Origin: Clostridium sp. CAG:571
Lineage (GTDB): Bacteria; Bacillota; Clostridia; TANB77; CAG-508
Direction: 5' to 3'
Length of the DNA stretch: 64,000 nucleotides
NCBI GenBank assembly: GCA_000434015.1
Contig: HF999523.1
Span: 373,596-437,595, forward strand
Below are positions 52,982-62,287 of the stretch, one piece after another (the stretch's first letter is position 1; every line of letters begins with the position of its first letter). The position numbers were made by a program, and so were the translations under genes. Under the pieces are notes generated by a model. The model made no database searches. It worked only from the letters and a program-made list of their open reading frames with translations, and was not told the DNA's origin.

Positions 52982-54035
52982 ATGAATAAAAGAACAAAAA
53001 CAAGAAAAATAATGGTAGGAGATGTACAAATTGGAGGACAAGATAAAGTTGTAATTCAATCTATGACAAATACAAAAACAAAAGATGTACGGTGCAACAG
53101 TAAAACAAATTTTAGAGTTAGAAAAAGCAGGTTGTGAAATTGTTAGAGTTGCTTGTTTAGATATAGACGATGCAAAAGCAATAAAAGAAATAAAACAAAA
53201 AATAAATATTCCGGTAGTAGCAGATATACATTTTGATTATAAAATAGCATTAGAAGCAATTGAAAGTGGAGTTGATAAAATAAGGATTAACCCTGGAAAT
53301 ATAGGAAGTGAAGAAAGAGTAAAAAAAGTTGTTGAATCATGTAAAAAGCATAAAATACCAATTCGTATAGGAGTAAATGGTGGGTCTTTAGAAAAGGATT
53401 TATTATTAGATGGAAAACCAACAGCTAAAGCAATGGTTGAAAGTGCCAAAAGACATGTAGAAATTTTAGAAAAATTAGACTTTTATGATATATGTATATC
53501 TTTAAAAGCTTCAGATTTAGATTTGTGTATAGAAGCATATGAAGAAGCAAGTAAAGAATTTAATTATCCATTACATTTAGGAATAACAGAAGCAGGAACA
53601 GCTTTTAGTGGAACTATTAAATCTAGTATAGGACTGGGGGGTTTATTAAGACAAGGTATAGGAGATACAATGAGAGTATCATTATCAGATAATCCAGTAG
53701 AAGAAATAAAAGTTGCAAAAGAAATTTTGAAAGATTGTAATTTATATAATAAATCTCCAAAGTTAGTAGCATGTCCAACTTGTGGAAGAACACAAATTGA
53801 CTTGATACCAATAGCAAAAGAAGTAGAAGAATTCTTACAAGGAATAGAAGCAGATATAACAGTTGCTGTAATGGGATGCGCTGTAAATGGACCTGGAGAA
53901 GCAAGAAATGCTGATATAGGAATTGCAGGAGGAATAAAAGAAGGTTTATTATTTAAAAAAGGTGAAATTATACGAAAAGTAAAACAAGAAGAAATAGTTA
54001 ATGTATTAAAAGAAGAAATTTTAAAAATGATTTAA
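52982..54035 (+). CDS. ispG: 4-hydroxy-3-methylbut-2-enyl-diphosphate synthase (IspG/GcpE) with in-frame CGG
   Basis: The iron-sulfur enzyme of the penultimate step of the MEP isoprenoid pathway. From ATG 52982 (AAGGAG ahead) the frame reads RKIMVGDVQIGG, VVIQSMTNTKTKDV and then CGG (53090). The zero frame becomes nonsense (RCNSKT...), while skipping the C gives DVGATVKQILELEKAGCEIVRVAC, the family's DVxATVxQI. The remainder is complete: ADIHFDYKIAL, RINPGNIG, KSSIGLGGLLRQGIGDTMRVSL, and the cluster motifs ACPTCGR and CAVNGPGE. Total 350 residues, normal length. ispH follows 11 bases later, intact. Since the pathway is usually essential, a working product must be made, presumably by +1 recoding. 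Confidence 0.9.
53090..53092 (+). other. In-frame CGG, +1 recoding site 5 (ispG)
   Basis: Context AAA GAT GTA CGG TGC AAC AGT. Dropping C gives GAT GTA GGT GCA ACA GTA, Asp-Val-Gly-Ala-Thr-Val. It is codon 37 of the gene. Confidence 0.88.
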
Positions 54036-54046
54036 AAGGAGCTTTT

Positions 54047-54904
54047 ATGGAAATAATTTTAGGAAAAACAGCAGGTTTTTGTTATGGTGTAAAAACAGCA
54101 GTTACAAATGCAGAAGAAAAATTAAAAGAATATAAAAATGTATCTTGTTTAGGAGAATTAGTACATAATGGTGAAGTTATAAAAAAATTAGAAAAATTAG
54201 GCTTAAGTGTAGTAGAAAATATTGAAGATTCAAAAAGTAAAGTTATTATAAGAGCACATGGAATCTCAAAAGATATTTATAAAAAAGCAGAAGCTTTAAA
54301 TATAGAGGTCTTTGATTTTACATGTCCATTTGTGCTAAAGATACATAATATAGCAGAAGAATATTCAAAAAAAGGGTATTATATATTTTTAATTGGAGGA
54401 AAAAAACATCCGGAAACTATTGGAACGATTAGTTTTTGTGGGAAAAATTCATGTATAATAGAAAAAGAAGAAGAAATAAAAGAAGCTATAAAAAAATTAG
54501 AAGAATCTAAAATAAAAAAATTATTAATAATTGTGCAAACGACATTTAGTTTAGAAAAATTTAGTTCTTTTGTAGAAAAAATAAAAAATGAAATATCAGA
54601 TGATATAAAATTAGAAATAAAAAATACTATATGTAGTGCTACTAAAATAAGACAAGAGGAAACTGCTAATATTTCTAAAGAAGTAGAATGTATGATTATT
54701 ATCGGAGGAAAAAATAGTTCTAATACTAAAAAACTTTATGATATATCAAAGGAAAATTGTGAAAATACTCTAATAATAGAAACTAAAAATGAATTAAATA
54801 TAGACGAAATAAAGAAATTTAAAAAAATAGGAATAATGGCGGGAGCTTCAACACCAAATGATAGTATAGAAGATGTGATAGAATTAATAAAAAGTAACGA
54901 ATAA
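54047..54904 (+). CDS. ispH: 4-hydroxy-3-methylbut-2-enyl diphosphate reductase (IspH/LytB)
   Basis: A 285-residue iron-sulfur enzyme for the last step of the MEP pathway, producing IPP and DMAPP. Three cluster cysteines are in place: AGFCYGVK, FDFTCPFV and NTICSATKIRQEE. The E/H substrate motifs LVHNGEV and IIRAHG are visible, and AGASTPNDSIEDVI closes the gene. It is 11 bases downstream of ispG, giving a two-gene isoprenoid operon. Confidence 0.96.
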   Translation: MEIILGKTAGFCYGVKTAVTNAEEKLKEYKNVSCLGELVHNGEVIKKLEKLGLSVVENIEDSKSKVIIRAHGISKDIYKKAEALNIEVFDFTCPFVLKIHNIAEEYSKKGYYIFLIGGKKHPETIGTISFCGKNSCIIEKEEEIKEAIKKLEESKIKKLLIIVQTTFSLEKFSSFVEKIKNEISDDIKLEIKNTICSATKIRQEETANISKEVECMIIIGGKNSSNTKKLYDISKENCENTLIIETKNELNIDEIKKFKKIGIMAGASTPNDSIEDVIELIKSNE

Positions 54905-55010
54905 AACTATAAAAGCTAATAGTAGTATAAAAAGAAAAAATTAAGCAACTAGAAATTAAAAATAATCTTGGAGAACACATAAATTTCACAAAAAAGTAAC
55001 AATAGATATA

Positions 55011-55054
55011 TTGACAAATGACACTGTGTCACTTATAATGCTGACACAGTGTCA
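55011..55054 (+). promoter_or_regulatory. Promoter with two TetR-type operators
   Basis: A consensus promoter: TTGACA (55011-55016), 17 bases, TATAAT (55034-55039). The palindrome TGACACTGTGTCA (55019-55031) lies in the spacer and TGACACAGTGTCA (55042-55054) right after the -10 box, centres 23 bases apart. Repressor binding would block RNA polymerase. The TetR gene behind it is the natural candidate regulator. Confidence 0.8.
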
Positions 55055-55129
55055 TTTTTTAGTTTAAAAGCATAATATATTTAAATTAAATAAAAGTTAG
55101 AATATTTTAAGTGAAAAGAGGTGAAAAAA

Positions 55130-55759
55130 GTGCCTAAAGAAACTTTCTTAAACTTATCAGAAGAGAAAAAAAAGATAATAATTAATGCAGCAAAAAGAGA
55201 ATTTGCAAGAGTACCTTTTCAAGAAACATCAATAAAAAATATAGTAGAAGATGCAGGAATTGCAAGAGGAAGTTTTTACCAATATTTCGAAAGCAAAGAA
55301 GATTTGTTAGAATACATAATAAGCAATCATGCATTAATGGTAAATAAAGGAACAGAAGAAACTTTTCATAAGACAAATGGAGATATATTTGAAGTATTTA
55401 TTTCGATATATGATCATGTTTTAGAGCAATGTATGTCAAAAGAAGATATAAAATTATATAAAAATATATTCGAAAATATGAAAAATAGTGAAGATGGTAT
55501 TTTTTTAGCAACAATGAAAAAATATAAACCAAAAGATATATCTGAATATTATAGATTAATAAATAAAGAAAATCTAAAAATAGAAAATAAAGAAGATATG
55601 ATAATAATAATAAAAATGTTAGGTAGTATAACTAAAAATGCTATTATAAATAGTTTCAGTTATAATAGTAAAAAACAAGCTAAAGAAGAGTATTTAAAAA
55701 TGATTAACTACTTAAAATATGGAATAGAAAAGAAAGAGAGGATTAAAAAGAAATGTTAA
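55130..55759 (+). CDS. TetR/AcrR family transcriptional regulator
   Basis: A 209-residue repressor. The N-terminal HTH is clear: AAKREFARVPFQETSIKNIVEDAGIARGSFYQYFESKEDLLEYI. The C-terminal ligand-binding domain is helical and specific. I prefer GTG 55130 (giving MPKETFLNL, the usual start of this subfamily, with AAGAGGTG ahead) to GTG 55121. The stop overlaps the start of the ABC exporter gene. The two palindromic operators in its own promoter point to autoregulation of the whole three-gene operon, probably relieved by a drug or lipid ligand. Confidence 0.92.
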   Translation: MPKETFLNLSEEKKKIIINAAKREFARVPFQETSIKNIVEDAGIARGSFYQYFESKEDLLEYIISNHALMVNKGTEETFHKTNGDIFEVFISIYDHVLEQCMSKEDIKLYKNIFENMKNSEDGIFLATMKKYKPKDISEYYRLINKENLKIENKEDMIIIIKMLGSITKNAIINSFSYNSKKQAKEEYLKMINYLKYGIEKKERIKKKC

Positions 55760-57999
55760 AAGTATTAAAATACTTAAAAAAGACAAAATTTAGTGTAATA
55801 GCAATTATAATTCTTTTATGTATTCAGGCTATGGCAGATTTAGCGTTACCAGATTATACATCTAAAATTGTTAATATTGGTATACAACAAAGTGGAATAA
55901 AAGAAGTTTCACCAAAAGTTATTAGAAAATCAAAAATGGATGAGATTTTATTATTAACTAATGATGATAATGAAATTTTAGAAAATTATGAATTAATTAG
56001 TAAAGATAATTTAAGCAATAAGGATTATGAAAAATATTTAAAAGAATATCCAAAACTAGAAACAGAAGAATTATATATAAAAAAGAATTTAAAAAATGAT
56101 AAAGAAGAAGCTTTAGAAAATAAAATGAAAAAGCCTCTAATGACTGTAGCATCTTTAGAAAGTAAAGAAACAGAAGAAAAATTAAAAAATCAGATGTTAC
56201 AAAACATGCAAGAAGAGCAAAAACAAGCTTTAAGTAATATTTCTTTAATCGATATTATAAAAACAATGAAAGAAGAACAAAGAAATGCTATTTTAGAAGA
56301 GATAAACAAAAAAATAGATGAAATGCCAGACACTATATTAAATAGTGCAGCAATTTCAGAGATAAAAGCAGAATATGAAGAAATTGGAATAGATACAAAT
56401 AAATTACAAAATAATTATATATTACTTTCAGGACTTCAAATGCTTGGAGTTGCACTAATTAGTATGGCAAGTGCTGTAATAATTATGCTACTATCATCTA
56501 GAGTTGCAGCTAATTTAGGAAAAGTATTAAGAGAAAAATTATTTAAAAAAGTATTAACCTATTCAAGTAGTGAAATGAGAAAATTTGGTGTTGCATCATT
56601 AATTACAAGAAATACAAATGATATTCAACAAATTCAAAACTTAATAACTATGTTATTTAGAGTTGTGGTTTATGCACCAATAATAGGAATAGGAGGATTC
56701 TTTAAAGTCCTTGCTAATAAAGCAAATTCTATGGCTTGGATTATTGGTCTTGCAATAGTTGTAATTATTTTAGTTGTTATGACTTTATTTATTATAGCAA
56801 TGCCTAAATTTAAAAAATTACAAGAATTAATTGATAAGTTAAATGGTGTAGCACGTGAAATATTAACAGGACTTCCTGTAATTAGAGCATTTAACAAAGA
56901 AAAGACAGAAGAAGAAAGATTTGATAAAGCAAATTTTGATCTAATGAAAGCCAATATATTTGTTAACCGTGCAATGAGTATAATGATGCCAGCACTTATG
57001 TTTATAATGAATGGAATTACAGTTTTAATCATTTGGGCAGGTGGACATGGAGTTGAAGAAGGAGCAATACAGGTAGGAGACATGATGGCATTTATTCAAT
57101 ATACAATGCAAATAGTAATGGCATTTTTGATGATATCTATGATATCTATTATGCTTCCAAGAGCAGCTGTTTCTGCAAAACGTATTAATGAGGTATTAGA
57201 AACAGAAAGTTCAATAAAAAATGCAAAAGAAACAAAAAAATTAAATAGGAATAAAAAGGGATATGTAGAATTTAAAAATGTATCTTTTAGATATCCAGAT
57301 GCAGATACAGAAATTTTAAATGATATTACATTTACAGCTGAGCCAGGAAAAACAACTGCAATTATAGGAAGTACAGGTAGTGGTAAATCTACAATTGTAA
57401 ATTTAATTCCACGTTTTTATGATGTTACAGGCGGAGAATTATTAATAGATGGTGTTAATATAAAAGATATAGATATAAAAACTTTAAGAGATATTATAGG
57501 TTTTGTTCCACAAAAAGGTGTATTATTTTCAGGAACAATAGAATCAAATATAAAATATAGTGACAAAAATATGTCTGATGAACGTATGATAGAAGCAGCT
57601 AGAATTGCACAAGCAGAAGAGTTTATTAATACTAAAAAAGAAAAATACAATTCTGAAATTGCACAAGGAGGAAATAATGTTTCTGGTGGACAAAAACAAC
57701 GTTTATCAATAGCAAGAGCAATAGCAAAAAATCCAGAAATATTTGTGTTTGATGATAGTTTTTCAGCATTAGATTTTAAAACAGATGTAAAATTAAGAAC
57801 AGCACTTAGTGAAAAAACAAAAGATAAAACAGTAATTATTGTAGCACAAAGAATTAGTACAATATTAAATGCAGATCAAATTATTGTATTAGATGATGGA
57901 AATATAGTGGGAATAGGAACACATGAAGAACTAATGAAGAATAATGAAACATATAAAGAAATAGCACTATCACAACTTTCAAAGGAGGAATTGGAATAA
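55753..57999 (+). CDS. ABC exporter half-transporter, degenerate ATP site partner
   Basis: A 748-residue type IV ABC half-exporter: a six-helix membrane domain, then an ATPase with Walker A GSTGSGKST, signature VSGGQKQR, Walker B IFVFDDSFSALD (Asp in place of catalytic Glu) and AQRIST in place of the H-loop His. The degenerate site is typical of one partner of a heterodimer. Between the first two helices, about residues 45-215 form a large extracytoplasmic insertion, rich in Lys and Glu and probably helical. It overlaps the regulator gene and the second half-exporter gene, whose start coincides with its stop codon, so all are translationally coupled. Substrate: drug, lipid or peptide. Confidence 0.92.
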   Translation: MLKVLKYLKKTKFSVIAIIILLCIQAMADLALPDYTSKIVNIGIQQSGIKEVSPKVIRKSKMDEILLLTNDDNEILENYELISKDNLSNKDYEKYLKEYPKLETEELYIKKNLKNDKEEALENKMKKPLMTVASLESKETEEKLKNQMLQNMQEEQKQALSNISLIDIIKTMKEEQRNAILEEINKKIDEMPDTILNSAAISEIKAEYEEIGIDTNKLQNNYILLSGLQMLGVALISMASAVIIMLLSSRVAANLGKVLREKLFKKVLTYSSSEMRKFGVASLITRNTNDIQQIQNLITMLFRVVVYAPIIGIGGFFKVLANKANSMAWIIGLAIVVIILVVMTLFIIAMPKFKKLQELIDKLNGVAREILTGLPVIRAFNKEKTEEERFDKANFDLMKANIFVNRAMSIMMPALMFIMNGITVLIIWAGGHGVEEGAIQVGDMMAFIQYTMQIVMAFLMISMISIMLPRAAVSAKRINEVLETESSIKNAKETKKLNRNKKGYVEFKNVSFRYPDADTEILNDITFTAEPGKTTAIIGSTGSGKSTIVNLIPRFYDVTGGELLIDGVNIKDIDIKTLRDIIGFVPQKGVLFSGTIESNIKYSDKNMSDERMIEAARIAQAEEFINTKKEKYNSEIAQGGNNVSGGQKQRLSIARAIAKNPEIFVFDDSFSALDFKTDVKLRTALSEKTKDKTVIIVAQRISTILNADQIIVLDDGNIVGIGTHEELMKNNETYKEIALSQLSKEELE

Positions 58000-59858
58000 T
58001 GGCAGAAAAAGAAAGAAAACCTCCAATGGGAGGTATGAGGCCAGGACCAAAAGGTCGTGGAGCTGTAGAAAAGGCAAAAGATTTTAAAGGAACAACAAAA
58101 AAATTAATAAAAAATTATTTAGCAAATTATAAAATATCATTAATGATAGTTTTTATATTTGCTGTAGGAAGTACAATATTTTCTGTTATAGGTCCTAAAA
58201 TATTAGGTAATGCTACAACAGAAATATATACAGGTTTAATTGGAAAAATATATGGAACAGGCGGAATAAATTTCGAGAAAATAGCAAATATATTATTAAC
58301 ATTATTAGCGCTATATATTGCAAGTGCAGCTTTTTCAATAATACAAGGATTTACAATGACAGGAATTGCACAAAAACTAACATATAAATTAAGAAGTGAT
58401 TTAACTAAAAAAATAAATAGATTACCAATGAATTATTTTGATAAAAAGACAAATGGGGAAGTATTATCTGTTTTAACAAATGATATAGACACATTAAGTA
58501 TGAACTTAAATCAGAGTATTACACAAATAATAACATCAATATGCACATTAGTAGGAATTCTAATTATGATGTTATCAATTAGTGTTACAATGACAATTGT
58601 ATCTATAATTATATTACCAATAACAGCATTTGTTGTTAAAAAAATAGTTGGTAAGTCACAAAAGTATTTCAAAAAACAACAAGATTATTTAGGACATGTA
58701 AATGGTCAAGTGGAAGAAGTTTTTAGTGGTCATACAATAGTAAAAGTATTTAATGGTGAAGAAGAAGCAAATTTAAACTTTAAAAAAGCAAATGATGAAT
58801 TATATCATTCAGCATGGAAGTCACAATTCTTGTCTGGTGTTATGTATCCAGTAATGAACTTTATAGGAAATATTGGATATGTTTGTGTAGCAATATTAGG
58901 AGGATATTTAGCAGCCAATGGAAGAATAACAGTAGGAAATATTCAATCATTTATACAGTATAATAAACAATTTACGCAACCAATTGTACAAATTGCACAA
59001 GTATCTAGTATGCTTCAATCTATGGTTGCAGCAGCAGAAAGAATATTTGAATTCTTAGAAGAGGAAGAAGAAATTCAAAAAGTAGAAAATCCTGTAAGTA
59101 TAGAAGGAATAAAAGGTAATGTAGAATTTGATCATGTACATTTTGGATATAATGAAAATAAGATTATTATAAATGATTTTAATGCTAAAATTAAAGAAGG
59201 GCAAAAAATAGCAATTGTAGGACCAACAGGTGCAGGAAAAACAACAATAGTAAAATTATTAATGAGATTTTATGATGTAAATAGTGGAAGTATATTAGTA
59301 GATGGACATAATATAAAAGATTTTAAACGTGGAGAACTTAGAAGCTTATTTGGAATGGTTTTACAAGATACATGGTTATTCGAAGGAACTATAAAAGATA
59401 ATATTAAATATGGAAAGCAAGATGCAACAGATTCAGAAGTAATAGAAGCGGCAAAAGCAGCACATGTACATCATTTTATAAAAACGCTTCCAAATTCTTA
59501 TGATATGGTTTTAAATGAGGAGTCTAGCAATATATCACAAGGTCAAAAACAACTTTTAACTATAGCGCGTGTCATATTAACAGATCCAAAAATATTAATT
59601 TTGGATGAAGCAACAAGTTCTATAGATACAAGGACAGAAGAACAAATACAATCTGCTATGGATAATTTAATGAAAGGTAGAACAAGTTTTATTATTGCAC
59701 ATAGATTATCAACAATAAGAAATGCAGATTTGATATTAGTAATGAATCAAGGTGATATAGTAGAACAAGGAACTCATGAGGAATTATTAGCAAAACAAGG
59801 ATTTTATGCAGATTTATATAATTCACAATTTCAAGATTGTAATGACGAAATAGAGTAA
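57999..59858 (+). CDS. ABC exporter half-transporter, catalytic partner
   Basis: A 619-residue ABC half-exporter. After a short basic, proline/glycine-rich N-terminus (KERKPPMGGMRPGPKGRG) come six membrane helices and an ATPase with all canonical motifs: Walker A GPTGAGKTT, signature ISQGQKQL, Walker B ILILDEATSSIDT and IIAHRLST. The signature has Gln for Gly, as often seen in the partner that contributes to the degenerate site. With the preceding gene it forms a heterodimeric exporter with one hydrolytic site, under the TetR regulator. Confidence 0.93.
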   Translation: MAEKERKPPMGGMRPGPKGRGAVEKAKDFKGTTKKLIKNYLANYKISLMIVFIFAVGSTIFSVIGPKILGNATTEIYTGLIGKIYGTGGINFEKIANILLTLLALYIASAAFSIIQGFTMTGIAQKLTYKLRSDLTKKINRLPMNYFDKKTNGEVLSVLTNDIDTLSMNLNQSITQIITSICTLVGILIMMLSISVTMTIVSIIILPITAFVVKKIVGKSQKYFKKQQDYLGHVNGQVEEVFSGHTIVKVFNGEEEANLNFKKANDELYHSAWKSQFLSGVMYPVMNFIGNIGYVCVAILGGYLAANGRITVGNIQSFIQYNKQFTQPIVQIAQVSSMLQSMVAAAERIFEFLEEEEEIQKVENPVSIEGIKGNVEFDHVHFGYNENKIIINDFNAKIKEGQKIAIVGPTGAGKTTIVKLLMRFYDVNSGSILVDGHNIKDFKRGELRSLFGMVLQDTWLFEGTIKDNIKYGKQDATDSEVIEAAKAAHVHHFIKTLPNSYDMVLNEESSNISQGQKQLLTIARVILTDPKILILDEATSSIDTRTEEQIQSAMDNLMKGRTSFIIAHRLSTIRNADLILVMNQGDIVEQGTHEELLAKQGFYADLYNSQFQDCNDEIE

Positions 59859-59868
59859 GATAAAAATA

Positions 59869-59917
59869 GAGCTAAAAATTGTTAAATAATGTTTTAACAA
59901 TTTTTAGCTTATTTTTG
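59869..59917 (+). terminator. Terminator of the exporter operon
   Basis: GCTAAAAATTGTTAAA (59871-59886) pairs with TTTAACAATTTTTAGC (59893-59908), followed by TTATTTTT. Confidence 0.85.
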
Positions 59918-60006
59918 TTTCAAATATAAAAAAAACTTGACAAAAAGAACAACTGTTTATATAATTTTGAAAAATAATGAAAAAAATAGGGGAAAAAAGA
60001 ATTATA

Positions 60007-60582
60007 ATGAATAAAATAAAAGATAGAAAATTAAAAGGAAATAGTGTGTTACAATGGGTGGATGATTATGTTTTAGTAGATATAGAAACAACAGGTCTTT
60101 CACCAAAAGAAAATGATATAATTGAAATTGGAGCAATAAAAGTAAGAAACAATAAAATAATAGAAGAATATGAATCTTTAATAAAAATAAATTATAATAT
60201 AAATCCATTTATTACAAAACTAACAGGTATAACAAATGATATGCTAAAAGACGGGAAAAATATAGAAAATGTTTTAACCGAATTTATTAAATTTACTGGA
60301 AATGATGTAATAATGGGACATAATGTTAACTTTGATATTAACTTTATATACGATAATTGTGAAAAGTATTTGAAATCTTATTTAACTAACGATTTTATAG
60401 ATACAATGCAAATAGCAAAGAAAATATTACCAAATAGTCAAAACTATAAATTAGGAACTTTGGCAGAAAAGTTTGATGTTAGTTACAAAGGTGCACATAG
60501 AGGTCTAAAAGATGTGGAAATAACATATGAAGTATATAACAAATTAAGAGAATATGCTAAAAAAACATATAAAATAATATAA
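60007..60582 (+). CDS. DnaQ-like 3'-5' exonuclease domain protein
   Basis: A 191-residue DEDDh exonuclease. Catalytic residues: YVLVDIETTGLSP (Asp, Glu), VIMGHNVNFDINFIYD (Asp), and GAHRGLKDVEITYEVY (His, Asp). The lack of further domains makes it a stand-alone exonuclease like DNA polymerase III epsilon relatives or an oligoribonuclease-type nuclease; its substrate is not determined. ATG 60007 is preceded by AGGGG; an in-frame ATG at 59977 also exists. It is 15 bases upstream of the next gene. Confidence 0.88.
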   Translation: MNKIKDRKLKGNSVLQWVDDYVLVDIETTGLSPKENDIIEIGAIKVRNNKIIEEYESLIKINYNINPFITKLTGITNDMLKDGKNIENVLTEFIKFTGNDVIMGHNVNFDINFIYDNCEKYLKSYLTNDFIDTMQIAKKILPNSQNYKLGTLAEKFDVSYKGAHRGLKDVEITYEVYNKLREYAKKTYKII

Positions 60583-60597
60583 AAATAGGAGGAAAAA

Positions 60598-61287
60598 ATG
60601 CCATCTTGGGGAATACACTTAGCAACAGCTAAAAAAGTTTTAGAAAAAATTAATATAGAGGATGAAAATGATTTTATATTTGGAAATATATTGCCAGATA
60701 TTGAAAATGGATATTTATTTAGAGATGTATCACATATAGTTAGCCATCCAATAACTCATTATGATTTATATCCAAGAGAAAAATTTAGTTCTCATAACAG
60801 ATTTTTTAACATATATGAAGATAATATGAATAATAAAGTTATTTTAGGATATCTAGTACATTTATTAACAGATAATTTATGGAATAAGGATTTTTACGAA
60901 AAAAAAGCAATATTTAATGAAAAAGAGATAGTAGGTATAAAATTATTAGAAAAAGTAGAAAATTCTAATTTTGATACTGTAAGAAAGATAAAGCAAAGAG
61001 ATTTTAAAATATTTGCAGATTATCTATTTTATAAAGATTGTGTTGTAGAGCCAACTTTTGATCAGAAGTTAATAGAAAAATCAAATGCAATTAGTGTTAT
61101 AAATATAAATGAAAAAGATATAAAAAAATCAATTGATTATATAAATAAAGAAAAAATAGATTCTAAAATTAAAGATATTAAATTAGAATATAAAACTTTT
61201 TCAGAAAAAGAGATAGAAGAATTTTTTATTGAAGTAACAAATAAAATTATAGAATATTTAACAAAAGAAGTATTAAATAATAAATAA
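60598..61287 (+). CDS. Zinc-dependent phospholipase C-like or HD-like hydrolase (uncertain)
   Basis: A 229-residue protein starting PSWGIHLATAKKVLEKI, with NDFIFGNILPDIENGYLF, SHIVSHPITHYD and ILGYLVHLLTDNLWN. The distribution of His and Asp residues fits the zinc-dependent phospholipase C-type fold often annotated in Clostridia. I am fairly sure of the fold class, not of the substrate. AGGAGG precedes the ATG, and it is probably co-transcribed with the exonuclease gene. Confidence 0.65.
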   Translation: MPSWGIHLATAKKVLEKINIEDENDFIFGNILPDIENGYLFRDVSHIVSHPITHYDLYPREKFSSHNRFFNIYEDNMNNKVILGYLVHLLTDNLWNKDFYEKKAIFNEKEIVGIKLLEKVENSNFDTVRKIKQRDFKIFADYLFYKDCVVEPTFDQKLIEKSNAISVININEKDIKKSIDYINKEKIDSKIKDIKLEYKTFSEKEIEEFFIEVTNKIIEYLTKEVLNNK

Positions 61288-61367
61288 AAATTACTATCCA
61301 AAAAATAAAGATATTTAAATTAATAAAAAAATAAATCATCTAAAATTCAAATAAATCTAATATATAA

Positions 61368-61458
61368 AAAACAGTATCTATAATGAAGGCAGATAAGAAA
61401 CAAATTTTATCTTTTTAAAATTTGTTTCTTATCTTGTAATTTTTTTTAGATACTGTTT
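61368..61458. terminator. Nested double hairpin (terminator) with repressor-like half-sites
   Basis: Outer stem AACAGTATCTA (61370-61380) with TAGATACTGTT (61447-61457). Inner perfect 19-base stem AGATAAGAAACAAATTTTA (61391-61409) with its complement (61416-61434), followed by a run of T. The inner arms contain TAAGAAAC and GTTTCTTA, the half-sites of the operators near 62.2 kb. It lies between convergent genes and can terminate both. Confidence 0.7.
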
Positions 61459-61514
61459 CTTTTAATTTTTGCATTGACAAATAATGGAAAAATTATTATT
61501 ATATATATTAATTT

Positions 61515-62120
61515 TTAATTAAGAAATCGTTCAACTTTTTTTACGATTCCTAAGATTTTTATAGTTTTAATATCTTTATTTAAACAAACTATAGGCTCAA
61601 ATTCAGCATTTGTAGGTTTTAGTATAAGACCAATATCTGTTTTAATTATTTTTCTTATTAAAATTTCATTTTTATAATTAATTGCACAAAAATCTTCAGA
61701 ATTAAATGTATCTATACATTTAATTAATAAATGATCATTTTTCAAAATTTCAGGACTTAAGCTATTATCTTTTTGAATTAAAGCAATATAATCATTATTA
61801 TTAGCTTCGTTACTTGTAATAGTAATAAATGAATCTAAAGAATTTTCATTACTTTGATTAACAATTTTTATCTTTATAAATTCATCTGTATTCATATTTG
61901 CATGTTTATTGTTTGAAAGTCCACTAAGCCAAGCTGGTGAGATATTATATAATTTTGCTATTTTTTCAATAGTACTTATGCTAGGGTTTTTTATTTGACC
62001 ATTAGCATATTTTGTAATAGTTCCTTTTGATTTTAATCCTAACTTTTTTGTTAAATCTTCATAGGTATAAAGTTTTTTAGATAATAGTTCATTTAATCTT
62101 TCTTGAAATATTGTATTCAT
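61515..62120 (-). CDS. XRE-family repressor with S24/LexA-like C-terminal domain
   Basis: A 201-residue CI-type repressor. The HTH is LYTYEDLTKKLGLKSKGTITKYANGQIKNPSISTIEKIAKLYN (cited in part). The C-terminal domain resembles S24 peptidases: IALIQKDNSLSPEILKNDHLLI (the Ser of the usual D-S-M-x-P) and INYKNEILIRKII (the Lys position). Autocleavage after DNA damage is possible but the site is not identifiable. It is divergent from a small Cro-like gene; three equally spaced operators lie between them. AAGGGGG precedes the ATG. This pair looks like a phage-derived or stress switch. Confidence 0.85.
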   Translation of the reverse strand: MNTIFQERLNELLSKKLYTYEDLTKKLGLKSKGTITKYANGQIKNPSISTIEKIAKLYNISPAWLSGLSNNKHANMNTDEFIKIKIVNQSNENSLDSFITITSNEANNNDYIALIQKDNSLSPEILKNDHLLIKCIDTFNSEDFCAINYKNEILIRKIIKTDIGLILKPTNAEFEPIVCLNKDIKTIKILGIVKKVERFLN

Positions 62121-62151
62121 TTTTTTGCCCCCTTAATTACAAATCAAGACG

Positions 62152-62267
62152 ATTATAACATTTTGTTTCTAATTTGTAAACAAAACGGTGTAATAATCTA
62201 TAAAAAAGTTTCTTACAAATATTGACAATGAAGTTTAAATATTATATCATGTTTCTTAATAAGAAAC
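62152..62267. promoter_or_regulatory. Divergent promoter region with three evenly spaced operators
   Basis: Plus-strand promoter: TTGACA (62222-62227), 17 bases, TATCAT (62245-62250). Minus-strand promoter: TTTACA (complement of 62175-62180), 17 bases, TATAAT (complement of 62152-62157). Operator-like 17-mers begin at 62165 (GTTTCTAATTTGTAAAC), 62208 (GTTTCTTACAAATATTG) and 62251 (GTTTCTTAATAAGAAAC, perfect palindrome), each 43 bases apart. The first covers the minus-strand -35 region, the third follows the plus-strand -10 box. Confidence 0.75.
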
Positions 62268-62287
62268 AACAAAAAAGGAGTAGTTAT

